Translations under genes and position numbers: made by a program
The notes under the pieces: generated by a model
The model's input: the letters and a program-made list of their open reading frames with translations, nothing else
What the model was told of the DNA's origin: nothing
Databases searched by the model: none
Source of the DNA: a virus
Length of the DNA: 42,890 nucleotides
Strand: one strand, 5' to 3'
IMG/VR virus record: IMGVR_UViG_3300032309_000321
Coordinates: 1-42,890 of that record
Part shown: piece by piece, positions 8,202 to 15,359 of the stretch
Layout: every line of letters begins with the position of its first letter
Numbering within the stretch: the stretch's first letter is position 1

Positions 8202-9629
8202 TTATTCTCCGTTCAGCGAAGTATTGCAATAATTACAGACGATGCTTGTTTTAGGACTAGGCATCTGACAACTTGGGCAGATATTAGCCATACCAGCAAG
8301 ACCAGCATGCGATACTGAGCCGTCTTTCAATTCTGTCAATGCCCATACTAGCGCATCTAATCTATCAGGTGAATCAGGTGCTTCTGGTGTCCACATAACC
8401 ATTTGGTCTTCTAACTGTGGGAACGCACCAACATGATGAACTCTTTGTTGTTCATACAATGCTGAGATAGGTTCTGCTCTTACTCTCTTACCTCTAGTCG
8501 CATGAACTTTAGTAACAGGTGCATTTCTATCTACTTGTTGTAATACCATAATGACCATATCTCCGCCATTATTTGTTTCGGCGACGATTCGGTCTGCTTT
8601 CCAATTTCTAAATGCTTCAACTGCCTTTTTGCCCCACTCGTTTGGAGTAGCACGTAAAGTGTCATCAGCGAGCACGTAGAAGTGTCCGTCTGCACTTGCT
8701 CCTGCTGTGACAATTCCTGTTTCATCTGAATCTTCTCCGCTAGTTACTGCTGGGTCAATCGCTACTACTATGCGATAAAGAGGCGGAAGTTTATCTGGCG
8801 TGATTCTGGTATCTTCAATCCAGTTACGTATCCATAATGCGCCTTCGGCAGCATCAAGAAGTTCGCCATATAATTCTTGCCTTCCTGTGCGAGTACCTTC
8901 GTATCTCGCTCGCAACTCAACGAGTGCGGTCTCAGATAAGTTCTTAGCATTATCAAATGTACTGCCTCGCGTAACATAAACAGAACCATCTGTTCGTGTT
9001 GTCCAATCACGGAGGAGTTTGATTGGCTTCGGAGTTGTAGTAACGACTACTCTTGGTCTGTCGCCTATACGGAGTGCTGGTGCTAAACCTTCTGTCCATG
9101 TTTCATACGGATATGGCCACATAGCCAACTCGTCTAACCAAGCACCTGATAAGTTCAAGCCTCGTCCTGCGTCCGGTGAATCAGCACCGAACATGTGAAC
9201 TACTTGACCATCTTTGAATAATATCTTGTATGAAGATTTGTTGTATATGTAATCTACATCAGATATAAGTCCGCGATGATTTAATGCTTTTAGAAATCCT
9301 GATGGTCCCTCTACACACACATTCTTAGTGTCAGCGAATCGTGGCGCGATGATTGCCCACTGTGTAGGTGTGCCGTCAAATGTCTTTGGTTCTTCTAATA
9401 TCCTTTGGGCTAACCACTCGCCACCAGTTCTTGTCTTACCCCAACCACGACCTGAAAGAATTAACCAAACATTCCAATCGCCTTCGGGTTCTTGCTGTTC
9501 AGGTCTGCCAATGAACCACCATGGCTTACGAGATAAATCTTTGATTACATTATCAGGAAGGGTCTGTATCCATTTCGCTCGTTCCTGCTTCGTCAACGAT
9601 TGAATCTGATCCCGAATTGATGAACTCAT
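8202..9629 (-). CDS. terL: Terminase large subunit
   Basis: 475 aa motor-nuclease that packages DNA through the portal. The ATPase domain has Walker A SGRGWGKTRTG (59-69) and Walker B GAWLDE (162-167). The RNase H-like nuclease domain shows Asp292 in VVAIDPAVTSGED, Glu351 in RIVAETNNGGD and Asp425 in DRLDALVWAL. An unusual C-terminal tail carries a four-Cys zinc ribbon, CPSC (451-454) and CNYC (465-468). The start ATG at 9629 lies 77 bp inside the small-subunit gene, and the stop abuts the GTG of the next gene. Function certain; the role of the zinc ribbon is unknown, perhaps contact with DNA or portal. Confidence 0.97.
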   Translation of the reverse strand: MSSSIRDQIQSLTKQERAKWIQTLPDNVIKDLSRKPWWFIGRPEQQEPEGDWNVWLILSGRGWGKTRTGGEWLAQRILEEPKTFDGTPTQWAIIAPRFADTKNVCVEGPSGFLKALNHRGLISDVDYIYNKSSYKILFKDGQVVHMFGADSPDAGRGLNLSGAWLDELAMWPYPYETWTEGLAPALRIGDRPRVVVTTTPKPIKLLRDWTTRTDGSVYVTRGSTFDNAKNLSETALVELRARYEGTRTGRQELYGELLDAAEGALWIRNWIEDTRITPDKLPPLYRIVVAIDPAVTSGEDSDETGIVTAGASADGHFYVLADDTLRATPNEWGKKAVEAFRNWKADRIVAETNNGGDMVIMVLQQVDRNAPVTKVHATRGKRVRAEPISALYEQQRVHHVGAFPQLEDQMVMWTPEAPDSPDRLDALVWALTELKDGSVSHAGLAGMANICPSCQMPSPKTSIVCNYCNTSLNGE

Positions 9630-10050
9630 CTTTTGAATCGCCCTCGTCTAAGTATGCTAGAACTGCCTTCTTCGCATCTTCAATTGATAGTACTAGTGGT
9701 AATCCGTTAGGACCACTAATCTCTTGTCTTATCTTATCGTTCCTGCCCCATCGCTCTCCGTATTTTCTTTCAAGCCACCATGCTGATGCTTGCCATCTAC
9801 CATTTTGTGCTGCTTGTTGAATTCTTGCTACTGCAGCAACTTCAGCCTCGGCTTCAGCCTGTGTGAGCGACTCCCGAAACTCCCGAAATTCTTCTGGTGA
9901 GTCTGATTTATCAGCCATCTCTAACCAGCGATAAAGAGTTGTTTCACCGATTCCTGCCATCTCAGCAGCAACTTTCTTGTCATTACCTGCTCGTATAGAC
10001 ATCAGGAAACGAGCCTTTACATCTTCTGTTAATTTACTTGGGCGCGCCAT
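9553..10050 (-). CDS. terS: Terminase small subunit
   Basis: 165 aa. Residues 1-60 form an HTH of the phage terminase small-subunit type (KKVAAEMAGIGETTLYRWLEMA), followed by a helical oligomerisation region rich in A, E and Q and the block WQASAWWLERKYGERWGR typical of the family. TerS recognises the phage packaging site and regulates TerL. It overlaps terL by 77 bp in a different frame. The acidic C-terminal 35 residues are encoded in that overlap. The ATG at 10050 has AAAGGA upstream. The DNA-modification cassette lies directly before it in the same operon. Confidence 0.93.
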   Translation of the reverse strand: MARPSKLTEDVKARFLMSIRAGNDKKVAAEMAGIGETTLYRWLEMADKSDSPEEFREFRESLTQAEAEAEVAAVARIQQAAQNGRWQASAWWLERKYGERWGRNDKIRQEISGPNGLPLVLSIEDAKKAVLAYLDEGDSKDEFINSGSDSIVDEAGTSEMDTDPS

Positions 10051-10061
10051 TGCCTATTCCT

Positions 10062-10847
10062 TTATGGTCGTTGATATTTATTAAGGGTAATAGGCTTCAA
10101 GCGAAGATTGACTACTCCACCTGCTTTGATTTGAATTGAAGATATATCAGGGTATCTTGATTGCACCCATCTTAATTCTTCAGCGTGCCTATCCGCTCTC
10201 TTTGCTCCGTCTTCCGTGACGCAAGCATCTATACCGCCAGTAGCAAAATACTTTGTCTTGGGGCATAGAAATTCTAATCTAACTACTGAACCGTAACGAG
10301 TGAAACCTCTTAGAGTGCTGTGATGGTCTTCGCCTGTTGGTGTCATACGACGATTAGGGTCTGTGAATATCCAATCACCTGCAAATGTTCCCATGAAATT
10401 AGCACAAATATATCTCAAGCCTACTGACACATGATTTTTTAAGAAGAAATGATTCATTGTAGGATTGATGCCCCACATCTTTGCATTCTCTAACTCTGCG
10501 TATTTATATCCCATACTAATAATATCATCTATTGTGTATTGTGTAGGAATTAATTTCTTATCGCCTAATTCTAGTAAGTCTGCCATGTCATCATCAATAC
10601 TGACAATGCGTTCGCCAATCGGAAACCAGTTATGATAGAACTTTCTTTGGCTAGATATACCACGAACACCTACAACAATTTGATACTCTCCGTTGAGTAC
10701 TGTGTTGTAGGTATCGTATTCTTCTTCATCGGCAACAAATATAACAATGTTGTCACGATTAACTGAAAGTCTATCCAATACTGCGAGTGTCTGATTTTTT
10801 AATATATCAGGTCGTCTATAAGACGGTATCGCAATAGTGTATTTCAT
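10062..10847 (-). CDS. TET-associated glycosyltransferase-like protein
   Basis: 261 aa GT-A-type glycosyltransferase. The N-terminus MKYTIAIPSYRRPDILKN is the nucleotide-sugar binding start, and the metal/sugar motif is SIDDDMADLL with the DDD at 85-87. Further blocks (GISSQRKFYHNW, DACVTEDGAKRADRHAEELRW) fit the phage TAGT families described in TET/JBP operons, where they add a sugar to an oxidised base in DNA. The start overlaps the dioxygenase stop by 4 bp (ATGA), which strongly links the two steps. Sugar and base identity cannot be read from sequence. Confidence 0.82.
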   Translation of the reverse strand: MKYTIAIPSYRRPDILKNQTLAVLDRLSVNRDNIVIFVADEEEYDTYNTVLNGEYQIVVGVRGISSQRKFYHNWFPIGERIVSIDDDMADLLELGDKKLIPTQYTIDDIISMGYKYAELENAKMWGINPTMNHFFLKNHVSVGLRYICANFMGTFAGDWIFTDPNRRMTPTGEDHHSTLRGFTRYGSVVRLEFLCPKTKYFATGGIDACVTEDGAKRADRHAEELRWVQSRYPDISSIQIKAGGVVNLRLKPITLNKYQRP

Positions 10848-11707
10848 TTTATTTTGAAAGCGATATCACCTTTGACTGCTGACGCTAATCCAACTTCGCG
10901 TTCAGTTCTGCGCTTCCGTGCTTCCTTTTGTTCTACTGCATAAGTAAAACAATCTTTCATGCCACGCAAGCAGTAGTACACAACTGTATATCTGTATGAA
11001 TCTTTTTGAACATGTTTAATTGGTGTTACGCCATGCAGATATCTAAATCCTGGAAAGAATAATACCCAACCATCACGACATTCAATAGTTAAGTCATATT
11101 CAGGCATTGATAAATAACCACCACGAGTACCTCTACGAATAACAGGCATAGCAGACCACATATCAAAATTATTACCATCAAAATGATATGGAAGTGTAGA
11201 AGTTTTATTGATAACTCCGCTAGTCCATAGCGAGCGCTCGCTGATACGCCACTCGTCTGTGACTGCACCAGTTTCTTGCACATCTTTATCGTAAATATCT
11301 GGAGCAAATTCACGCATCATATCTGCTAATAAATCTGCTGTTTCAACTAATACATCATGTTCTTCGGGTTGTTCGTATGTAAGACTAGTAGGTCTGCACG
11401 CTTCACGGGTTTGAAATGGTTTGCGTGGTGCCATGCCGAATGTGCGAGAATGATTTTCAGTTCCAGTTGATTGACGAGTAACACCTGATGAACTGTATTT
11501 AACATTACGAACTGCTTGACGCAATTTAGGAACTGCATCTGCTGGCATTTCACAATAAACTAAAAATGGTTCATTAGTTTCAGCATCAACATAGATACCT
11601 GCTTTAGTAACATTTGCTTCTAAGTCAGGAACATCGTTGCCTTTAATTTCTTTTGATTCATCTCTTGAGATGACTCGCTTGACTGGAACTATTTCTAGAT
11701 CAATCAT
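10844..11707 (-). CDS. TET/JBP-family 2-oxoglutarate/Fe(II) dioxygenase
   Basis: 287 aa. The iron ligands are visible as HxD in LPYHFDGNN (His175, Asp177) and a distal His225 in PGFRYLHGVTP. Arg239 in SYRYTVVYYCL is the expected 2-oxoglutarate contact. This layout matches phage TET/JBP proteins, which hydroxylate the methyl group of 5-methylcytosine (or of thymine in JBP) in DNA. It is coupled by 4-bp overlaps to the ParB-like gene before it and the glycosyltransferase after it. I find no cytosine-C5 methyltransferase in the genome, so the source of a methylated substrate is open. A different substrate is possible. Confidence 0.85.
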   Translation of the reverse strand: MIDLEIVPVKRVISRDESKEIKGNDVPDLEANVTKAGIYVDAETNEPFLVYCEMPADAVPKLRQAVRNVKYSSSGVTRQSTGTENHSRTFGMAPRKPFQTREACRPTSLTYEQPEEHDVLVETADLLADMMREFAPDIYDKDVQETGAVTDEWRISERSLWTSGVINKTSTLPYHFDGNNFDMWSAMPVIRRGTRGGYLSMPEYDLTIECRDGWVLFFPGFRYLHGVTPIKHVQKDSYRYTVVYYCLRGMKDCFTYAVEQKEARKRRTEREVGLASAVKGDIAFKIK

Positions 11708-12345
11708 GATGGACTGTTTTCTCCTGTCGCTTCTTCTACTAATCTTCTAATTGCATCAGCGTTACTTTCAACGCCATATTGTGTTCTGAGTGCTGTCAGT
11801 TTTTCAATTATCCAAACATATTGTGCGTTAGGATATTCACACATCAATAAACGAATTGTTCTTTCTGCATAATGTTCTGCTCGTTCAGATAATGTAGGAC
11901 GATGCTGAACATTTTCTTGCTGTCCTTCTAATGTGTTGCCTGTTTTCCAATCAACTGCGACTTTTTCTTCTAAGAATGCTAATAAATCATCAACATCTGC
12001 TGGTTCATAACCAGTTCCTTCTAAATTGATTTCTTCTAATAAGTTTAATAATGCTTGCTCGTCGTATGTTCCTAATTCGCCAAGACGATTATCTGCCGCA
12101 ACAATTTTTTTCGCTTGCTCGTCATTGACATCTATCTCAACAACATTTATTTCTGTCCAACCTAATTCTTTTGCTGCTTTCCACAGATGATTACCGGCAA
12201 GAATTTGTTGTGTTGATTTTTGCACGACAATAGGTTTGTACTGACCATTGGTAGTTAATGACTCGGCTAGTTTTTTAACATTACCTTTGCGTGGATTGCC
12301 AGGAAATTCTTTTAATGTATCAACTAATACTTTGGTTGCTTCCAT
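11704..12345 (-). CDS. ParB/Srx-type nuclease-domain protein of the DNA-modification operon
   Basis: 213 aa. Residues 1-90 form a ParB N-terminal fold: LKEFPGNPRKGNVKKLAESL, then GQYKPIVV, then AGNHLWKAAKELGW, where family members usually have GxHR. The rest is helical and acidic, without the central HTH of chromosomal ParB. Such proteins recur next to phage TET/JBP genes and may guide the modification or act as a nuclease. The ATG at 12345 is chosen because AAAGG lies 5 nt upstream; a TTG at 12363 has no such site. It is the first gene after the 12.43-kb promoter and leader hairpin. Family firm; role inferred. Confidence 0.85.
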   Translation of the reverse strand: MEATKVLVDTLKEFPGNPRKGNVKKLAESLTTNGQYKPIVVQKSTQQILAGNHLWKAAKELGWTEINVVEIDVNDEQAKKIVAADNRLGELGTYDEQALLNLLEEINLEGTGYEPADVDDLLAFLEEKVAVDWKTGNTLEGQQENVQHRPTLSERAEHYAERTIRLLMCEYPNAQYVWIIEKLTALRTQYGVESNADAIRRLVEEATGENSPS

Positions 12346-12368
12346 GTTTGCCTTTCGTTGCAACAGGC

Positions 12369-12418
12369 GAGGCTATCTAATTTCTGGAAGGGTAAATAAC
12401 AGATTTTAGATAGACCTC
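12369..12418 (-). promoter_or_regulatory. Late leader stem-loop with anti-RBS loop
   Basis: In minus-strand RNA, 16 base pairs form in three blocks (GAGG/CCTC with one bulged T, CTATCTAA/TTAGATAG, TCTG/CAGA) around a 13-nt loop, UUAUUUACCCUUC. The 5' end of the stem coincides with the expected start site of the 12.43-kb promoter. No T-run follows, so it is not an intrinsic terminator. The loop is exactly complementary to the GAAGGGTAA(A) ribosome-binding boxes of early genes. Stem and complementarity are seen directly; the regulatory role is inferred. Confidence 0.72.
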
Positions 12419-12423
12419 ACCCA

Positions 12424-12452
12424 TTGATAGGAAGCATAACACACTTTGACAA
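12424..12452 (-). promoter_or_regulatory. Predicted sigma70-type promoter of the late unit
   Basis: The -35 box TTGTCA (12452-12447) and -10 box TATCAA (12429-12424) are separated by 17 bp. Transcription would start near 12417, at the foot of the leader stem-loop, and run into the ParB-TET-TAGT-terminase operon. The -35 box sits just beyond the stop of the HTH gene. Confidence 0.5.
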
Positions 12453-12462
12453 GAAAGTATTC

Positions 12463-12645
12463 CTACAACTTGTTTCGGCGTGTTTGTAGTGCCAGAACAT
12501 CAGCGAGAAGGAATCGGCTTCTCCGCTTTTGCCTTCCGACTGGCACTAATTTTTTTCTATATACAAGCATGCGTAATGCGTCAGGAGTAACTCCTAACAT
12601 CATTGCAGCCACTTCGGAATCAATAATGCCGTCGCCTTCACTCAT
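12463..12645 (-). CDS. Small MerR/excisionase-like HTH protein
   Basis: 60 aa. A winged-helix HTH spans most of the chain (SEVAAMMLGVTPDALRMLVYRKKLVP, then RRSRFLLADVLAL), as in excisionase and MerR-type DNA-binding families. The ATG at 12645 has a strong GGAGG four bases upstream. It is the last gene of the early unit and lies immediately before the late promoter, so it may regulate that promoter. No effector domain is present. Family call good; target inferred. Confidence 0.82.
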   Translation of the reverse strand: MSEGDGIIDSEVAAMMLGVTPDALRMLVYRKKLVPVGRQKRRSRFLLADVLALQTRRNKL

Positions 12646-12656
12646 TAATCCTCCAG

Positions 12657-12791
12657 TTAATCTACGCAGTCAAAACAATAATTAACTGCTCGTATTTCTT
12701 TCTCCCCTACGATATACCACCTACCACAGTGATAACACTGCGTTTTGATGGTTTGTGATTTACCAAGGAAATTCTTCAATAGGTTCTTCAT
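12657..12791 (-). CDS. Small zinc-finger-like protein
   Basis: 44 aa from ATG 12791 (MKNLLKNFLGKSQTIK). It has CYHCGRW and CFDC, a likely four-Cys zinc knuckle. It overlaps the ssb gene end by 32 bp. An upstream in-frame TTG would add a hydrophobic segment wholly inside ssb, which I think is not translated. GGA lies about 10 nt upstream. Unknown function. Confidence 0.6.
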   Translation of the reverse strand: MKNLLKNFLGKSQTIKTQCYHCGRWYIVGEKEIRAVNYCFDCVD

Positions 12792-13158
12792 CTGATTTGT
12801 CCGATATCGGTACTTGTGGTTCAGGAGCAAACTTAGGCACAACACCTACTCCGTCAGCATTGATTTCTAAAGATTGGCGGTCTTCACCATCTTTGGTTGT
12901 GTATTTAGATATTTGTAATCGCCCAGTGACTAATACTTTGTCGCCTTTGCGTAACGCAGTTGCGGTTCCAGCAGCATCGTAATTCCATACGAACACTCTG
13001 AACCAAGTAGTATCGCCATTCACCCACTCACCATTAACTGATTTGCGTGGAGTATTGGCTATATTGAAAGATGTAACAGGTGTTCCTTTAGGTGTTTTGC
13101 GAAACTCCGCATCGCTGCCTAAATTACCAACAACTGTAACGATTGCTTCACCAGCCAT
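12760..13158 (-). CDS. ssb: Single-stranded DNA-binding protein
   Basis: 132 aa OB-fold SSB. Residues 1-110 contain the family pattern: VTVVGNLGSDAEFRKTPKGT, TTWFRVFVWN, and KGDKVLVTGRLQISKYTTKDG. The C-terminal tip is acidic, EEPIEEFPW, which resembles the host SSB tip (DDIPF) that recruits partner proteins but ends in Trp rather than Phe. I chose ATG 13158 because AAAGGA lies 6 nt before it; ATG 13164 is only one base from that site. It protects ssDNA during replication and Redbeta-type recombination. It overlaps the HNH gene before it by 11 bp. Confidence 0.93.
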   Translation of the reverse strand: MAGEAIVTVVGNLGSDAEFRKTPKGTPVTSFNIANTPRKSVNGEWVNGDTTWFRVFVWNYDAAGTATALRKGDKVLVTGRLQISKYTTKDGEDRQSLEINADGVGVVPKFAPEPQVPISDKSDEEPIEEFPW

Positions 13159-13498
13159 TGCCATTCCTTTCTAGGTATTTATAGTTGCCTTCATTGTCAA
13201 GCATAACAATACTTTTATCAGGAAGCGTAACAAGACACTCCCAAGGGTCTTGCCAAGTTGGCACCATCAGACCTAATCGCTCTGCGAGCGCTGGGTTCAG
13301 GTGAACTGAGTCAGTATTGAGATTATGACACCCATGATGAAGCGCAACGAAATTAGATATTTCGTCTTTACCGCCTCTTGATTTTAGTTTTCTATGATGA
13401 AGCGCCCAACTCTCGGGAAGTGCATTTCCGCATTTTTCGCAGTACCCTTTGCTTCGTGCGTAAACTATCTCCCTCATCTTGCTTAACTCGCTTGCCAT
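13148..13498 (-). CDS. HNH endonuclease
   Basis: 116 aa from ATG 13498. HNH signature: zinc pair CEKC (20-23), His-His 34-35, Asn49 in DEISNFVALHHGCHN, and His58. A C-terminal tail of about 50 residues has no known motif. A TTG start at 13531 would lengthen the protein into the upstream gene and is less likely. HNH enzymes in phages nick or cut DNA and some assist packaging. Here it lies among replication and recombination genes rather than next to terminase, so a repair role or a homing-type origin is possible. Confidence 0.85.
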   Translation of the reverse strand: MASELSKMREIVYARSKGYCEKCGNALPESWALHHRKLKSRGGKDEISNFVALHHGCHNLNTDSVHLNPALAERLGLMVPTWQDPWECLVTLPDKSIVMLDNEGNYKYLERNGNGW

Positions 13499-14013
13499 GT
13501 GAGCCACTTTCCAGTCAGAGGATTCCTGCAAGCACTATTGACACAGATGAAATTATCATTCATACGCACTACGGAACGGTGCGAGCAGTTATCGCAGATC
13601 AATTCGGATTGATAGGCATAAATATCTCCATCATTGACCCTGACTTTGATTCGGGTATGCCAATGGAGTACCTCGTCGCTTAAAGTTTGAGATAACGATT
13701 TGTTACGTTGTTTTAATAAATGCCAGTTATTGCCTATCCACTTAACACGATACATAACAACAGGACAAGGACCTACCTCTGTTTTGCGTATGTGGTTTGA
13801 TAAATCTATCTTGGCTGAATTAGATATAAGTTTTGATGACACATGAACCCAGTCATGAAAGTCAATTATTAGACTGAGAGTGCCTATTGGAACAGGATAT
13901 CTTTGTGCATATTTTGGCGCACGAGCCTTCTCGCCATCGTTATGTTTATAGAATTCCCAAATGCGTGGGTAGTCGCTGAGTATTTCTTCTAGTAATCTTA
14001 CTGGTGATTCCAT
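13483..14013 (-). CDS. Unknown protein with C-terminal zinc ribbon
   Basis: 176 aa from ATG 14013, which overlaps the rusA stop by 16 bp and is probably coupled. ATG 14034 is the alternative but sits one base after AAGGAG. The N-terminal 50 residues (MESPVRLLEEILSDYPRIWEFYKHN) and middle (GTLSLIIDFHDWVHVSSKLIS) are helical. The C-terminus has CDNC and CVNSAC, a zinc ribbon. Architecture resembles uncharacterised actinophage proteins near replication genes. I do not recognise a function. Confidence 0.75.
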   Translation of the reverse strand: MESPVRLLEEILSDYPRIWEFYKHNDGEKARAPKYAQRYPVPIGTLSLIIDFHDWVHVSSKLISNSAKIDLSNHIRKTEVGPCPVVMYRVKWIGNNWHLLKQRNKSLSQTLSDEVLHWHTRIKVRVNDGDIYAYQSELICDNCSHRSVVRMNDNFICVNSACRNPLTGKWLTWQAS

Positions 14014-14423
14014 ACCTGTTCTATGGTTACCCATACTCCTTCTCTTTGTCCGTATGTTTTTGTTGCTTGTAGTAAAATTACTTGGCAATCATCTTCATAG
14101 GCTACTCCTGTAAGACCATCTAGTACAGCACGACATAATTTATCTATGTCAGGTTTCACCCAAGGAAATGCTCGGTTAGTTGATTTTGGTTTGAGGAATA
14201 TGAAATCTAATTCTAATTTCACTCCACCAGCAACAGGTTTGAAACCAGCAAGTTCTGCGTTTCTTGCTACATCAGCACGCCAAAGAGCCAAATCATGTGC
14301 CCGAGAATGAATCATCACTCCTGGTCTTATGAATTTCATAGACCCTTGTGGAACAGGTCGTCCTTTGACGAAGAATGAACTACTAATACCAATTCCTCTT
14401 TTCGTGATGCTCCCATGCTTCAC
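13998..14423 (-). CDS. rusA: RusA-like Holliday junction resolvase
   Basis: Up to 141 aa. RusA motifs: FFVKGRPVPQGSMKF (17-31), PDIDKLCRAVLDGLTGVAYEDD (91-112), with the acidic cluster Asp92, Asp94, Asp102 and Asp111/112 that binds Mg2+ for symmetric cleavage of four-way junctions. The start is uncertain. GTG 14423 lies inside the preceding gene with no clear ribosome site; GAGGA lies six bases before an in-frame ATT at codon 13. It works with the annealing protein and SSB in recombination, and it may debranch DNA for packaging. Confidence 0.9.
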   Translation of the reverse strand: MKHGSITKRGIGISSSFFVKGRPVPQGSMKFIRPGVMIHSRAHDLALWRADVARNAELAGFKPVAGGVKLELDFIFLKPKSTNRAFPWVKPDIDKLCRAVLDGLTGVAYEDDCQVILLQATKTYGQREGVWVTIEQVWNHQ

Positions 14424-14844
14424 AAGGTGAACCGTAACGGTGATCTATGTAGTTGAGTCCCCACGACACTTGAATAATTGGATTACTTAGAAATCTTTCA
14501 ATCTCTTCTTTTGTATTTTTGCTCATGTGTCTTTGTGGTATGCCGTAATCTTGTGTAGGTGATTCGGCTTCATAATTCCATGCGGATTCTTTGCCCCACA
14601 ACTTGCCTAAACATTTTAATTCTTCATCTTTCCAGTTATATTGTGTTGTAGCCAAAGCCCTTGCATAAGTCTTGCTGTCTATATTGACTGCTCCTGCTTT
14701 CGTAGGGTCAAAGACTGGGGCATGAACGGGATTTATCGGGGCTAGAAGGGTCATTAGGAAGGCGAAGTAAGAGCCAACGGTAAACCTTACCCGCCATTTT
14801 TTAGTCTTCCTCACAGCGCCTTGCAGTAATTTATTTGTTTTCAT
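14383..14844 (-). CDS. Secreted lytic transglycosylase-like protein
   Basis: 153 aa. A basic N-terminus and hydrophobic segment (residues about 21-35, FTVGSYFAFLMTLLA) form a signal peptide or anchor. The lysozyme-like SLT domain follows: YARALATTQYNW, CLGKLWGKESAWN with catalytic Glu86, DYGIPQ (99-104), IIQVSWGLNYIDHRYGSPCEAW. This cleaves peptidoglycan glycan strands. The layout is that of actinobacterial host proteins, so the gene may be host-derived. It is in the early unit, not in the lysis cluster, which suggests wall remodelling or superinfection effects rather than final lysis. GAGGTG precedes ATG 14844. Confidence 0.85.
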   Translation of the reverse strand: MKTNKLLQGAVRKTKKWRVRFTVGSYFAFLMTLLAPINPVHAPVFDPTKAGAVNIDSKTYARALATTQYNWKDEELKCLGKLWGKESAWNYEAESPTQDYGIPQRHMSKNTKEEIERFLSNPIIQVSWGLNYIDHRYGSPCEAWEHHEKRNWY

Positions 14845-14853
14845 ATTTACACC

Positions 14854-15162
14854 TCATAGGGTTCTAGTTTTAGACTTTTCATCGTCGTCATAGGCTTTTG
14901 CTCTTTGATGAGTTCCACGCTTGCGTAGTCTTTCAAATAAATCAAGTCGTGTTTTTGATGTCATGAATATTTCATAGCGATCAGGGTCGCACATAGGGCA
15001 CGGCGAAACACCTTCAAATGTTTCCGTTACAGTTGAACTTATGCCATTAGGTAATTTAACAATCTTATCTTCTGTAAACTTCCCTAATATCCAACCCTTA
15101 TCGCAACCTTGCGTGTGGGTGCATATACAACCACTACTGCCACAATGTTTTTCTAAGTCCAT
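14854..15162 (-). CDS. Small Cys-rich zinc-binding protein
   Basis: 102 aa. N-terminal CGSSGCICTHTQGCDKGW and a later SPCPMCDPDRY give at least six Cys, suggesting one or two zinc sites. The C-terminus is basic and charged. The start is coupled to the previous stop as TAATG. The pattern CxH...CDxGWI...PCPxC recurs in small actinophage proteins of unknown role. No enzyme motif is visible. Confidence 0.72.
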   Translation of the reverse strand: MDLEKHCGSSGCICTHTQGCDKGWILGKFTEDKIVKLPNGISSTVTETFEGVSPCPMCDPDRYEIFMTSKTRLDLFERLRKRGTHQRAKAYDDDEKSKTRTL

Positions 15163-15359
15163 TAGTTTCCCCTTCTACGAAACCTAAACCAATCCCAGAA
15201 AGTTGGAACTGGATTTTCATGTTCTAGGTATATGTGTGTATCCATTTGAAGTCCTGAATCATAAGCATCTCCTCGCTTCCATACGAGTATGTATCCACAA
15301 CTGTAGATACAACTCATGCTTTCCCAGTCTTCTGGAATATCATGACCACCAACTATCAT
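15162..15359 (-). CDS. Small unknown protein
   Basis: 65 aa, MIVGGHDIPEDWESMSCIYS. It is rich in Trp and Tyr and has a basic end (FRFRRRGN). It is coupled at both ends: its ATG overlaps the stop of the replication-initiator-like gene, and its stop overlaps the start of the Cys-rich gene (TAATG). The tight packing supports a real gene. No recognised family. Confidence 0.68.
   Translation of the reverse strand: MIVGGHDIPEDWESMSCIYSCGYILVWKRGDAYDSGLQMDTHIYLEHENPVPTFWDWFRFRRRGN

Noticed and set aside
12369-12418. Reading the late leader hairpin as an intrinsic terminator of the early unit
   Set aside because: No T-run follows the stem on the minus strand, and it lies downstream of a good promoter at the expected start site.
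13148-13498. HNH protein as packaging-associated HNH partner of terminase
   Set aside because: It lies 3.1 kb upstream of terS, in the early unit, not next to terL as in phages where the pair works together; kept only as an HNH endonuclease.
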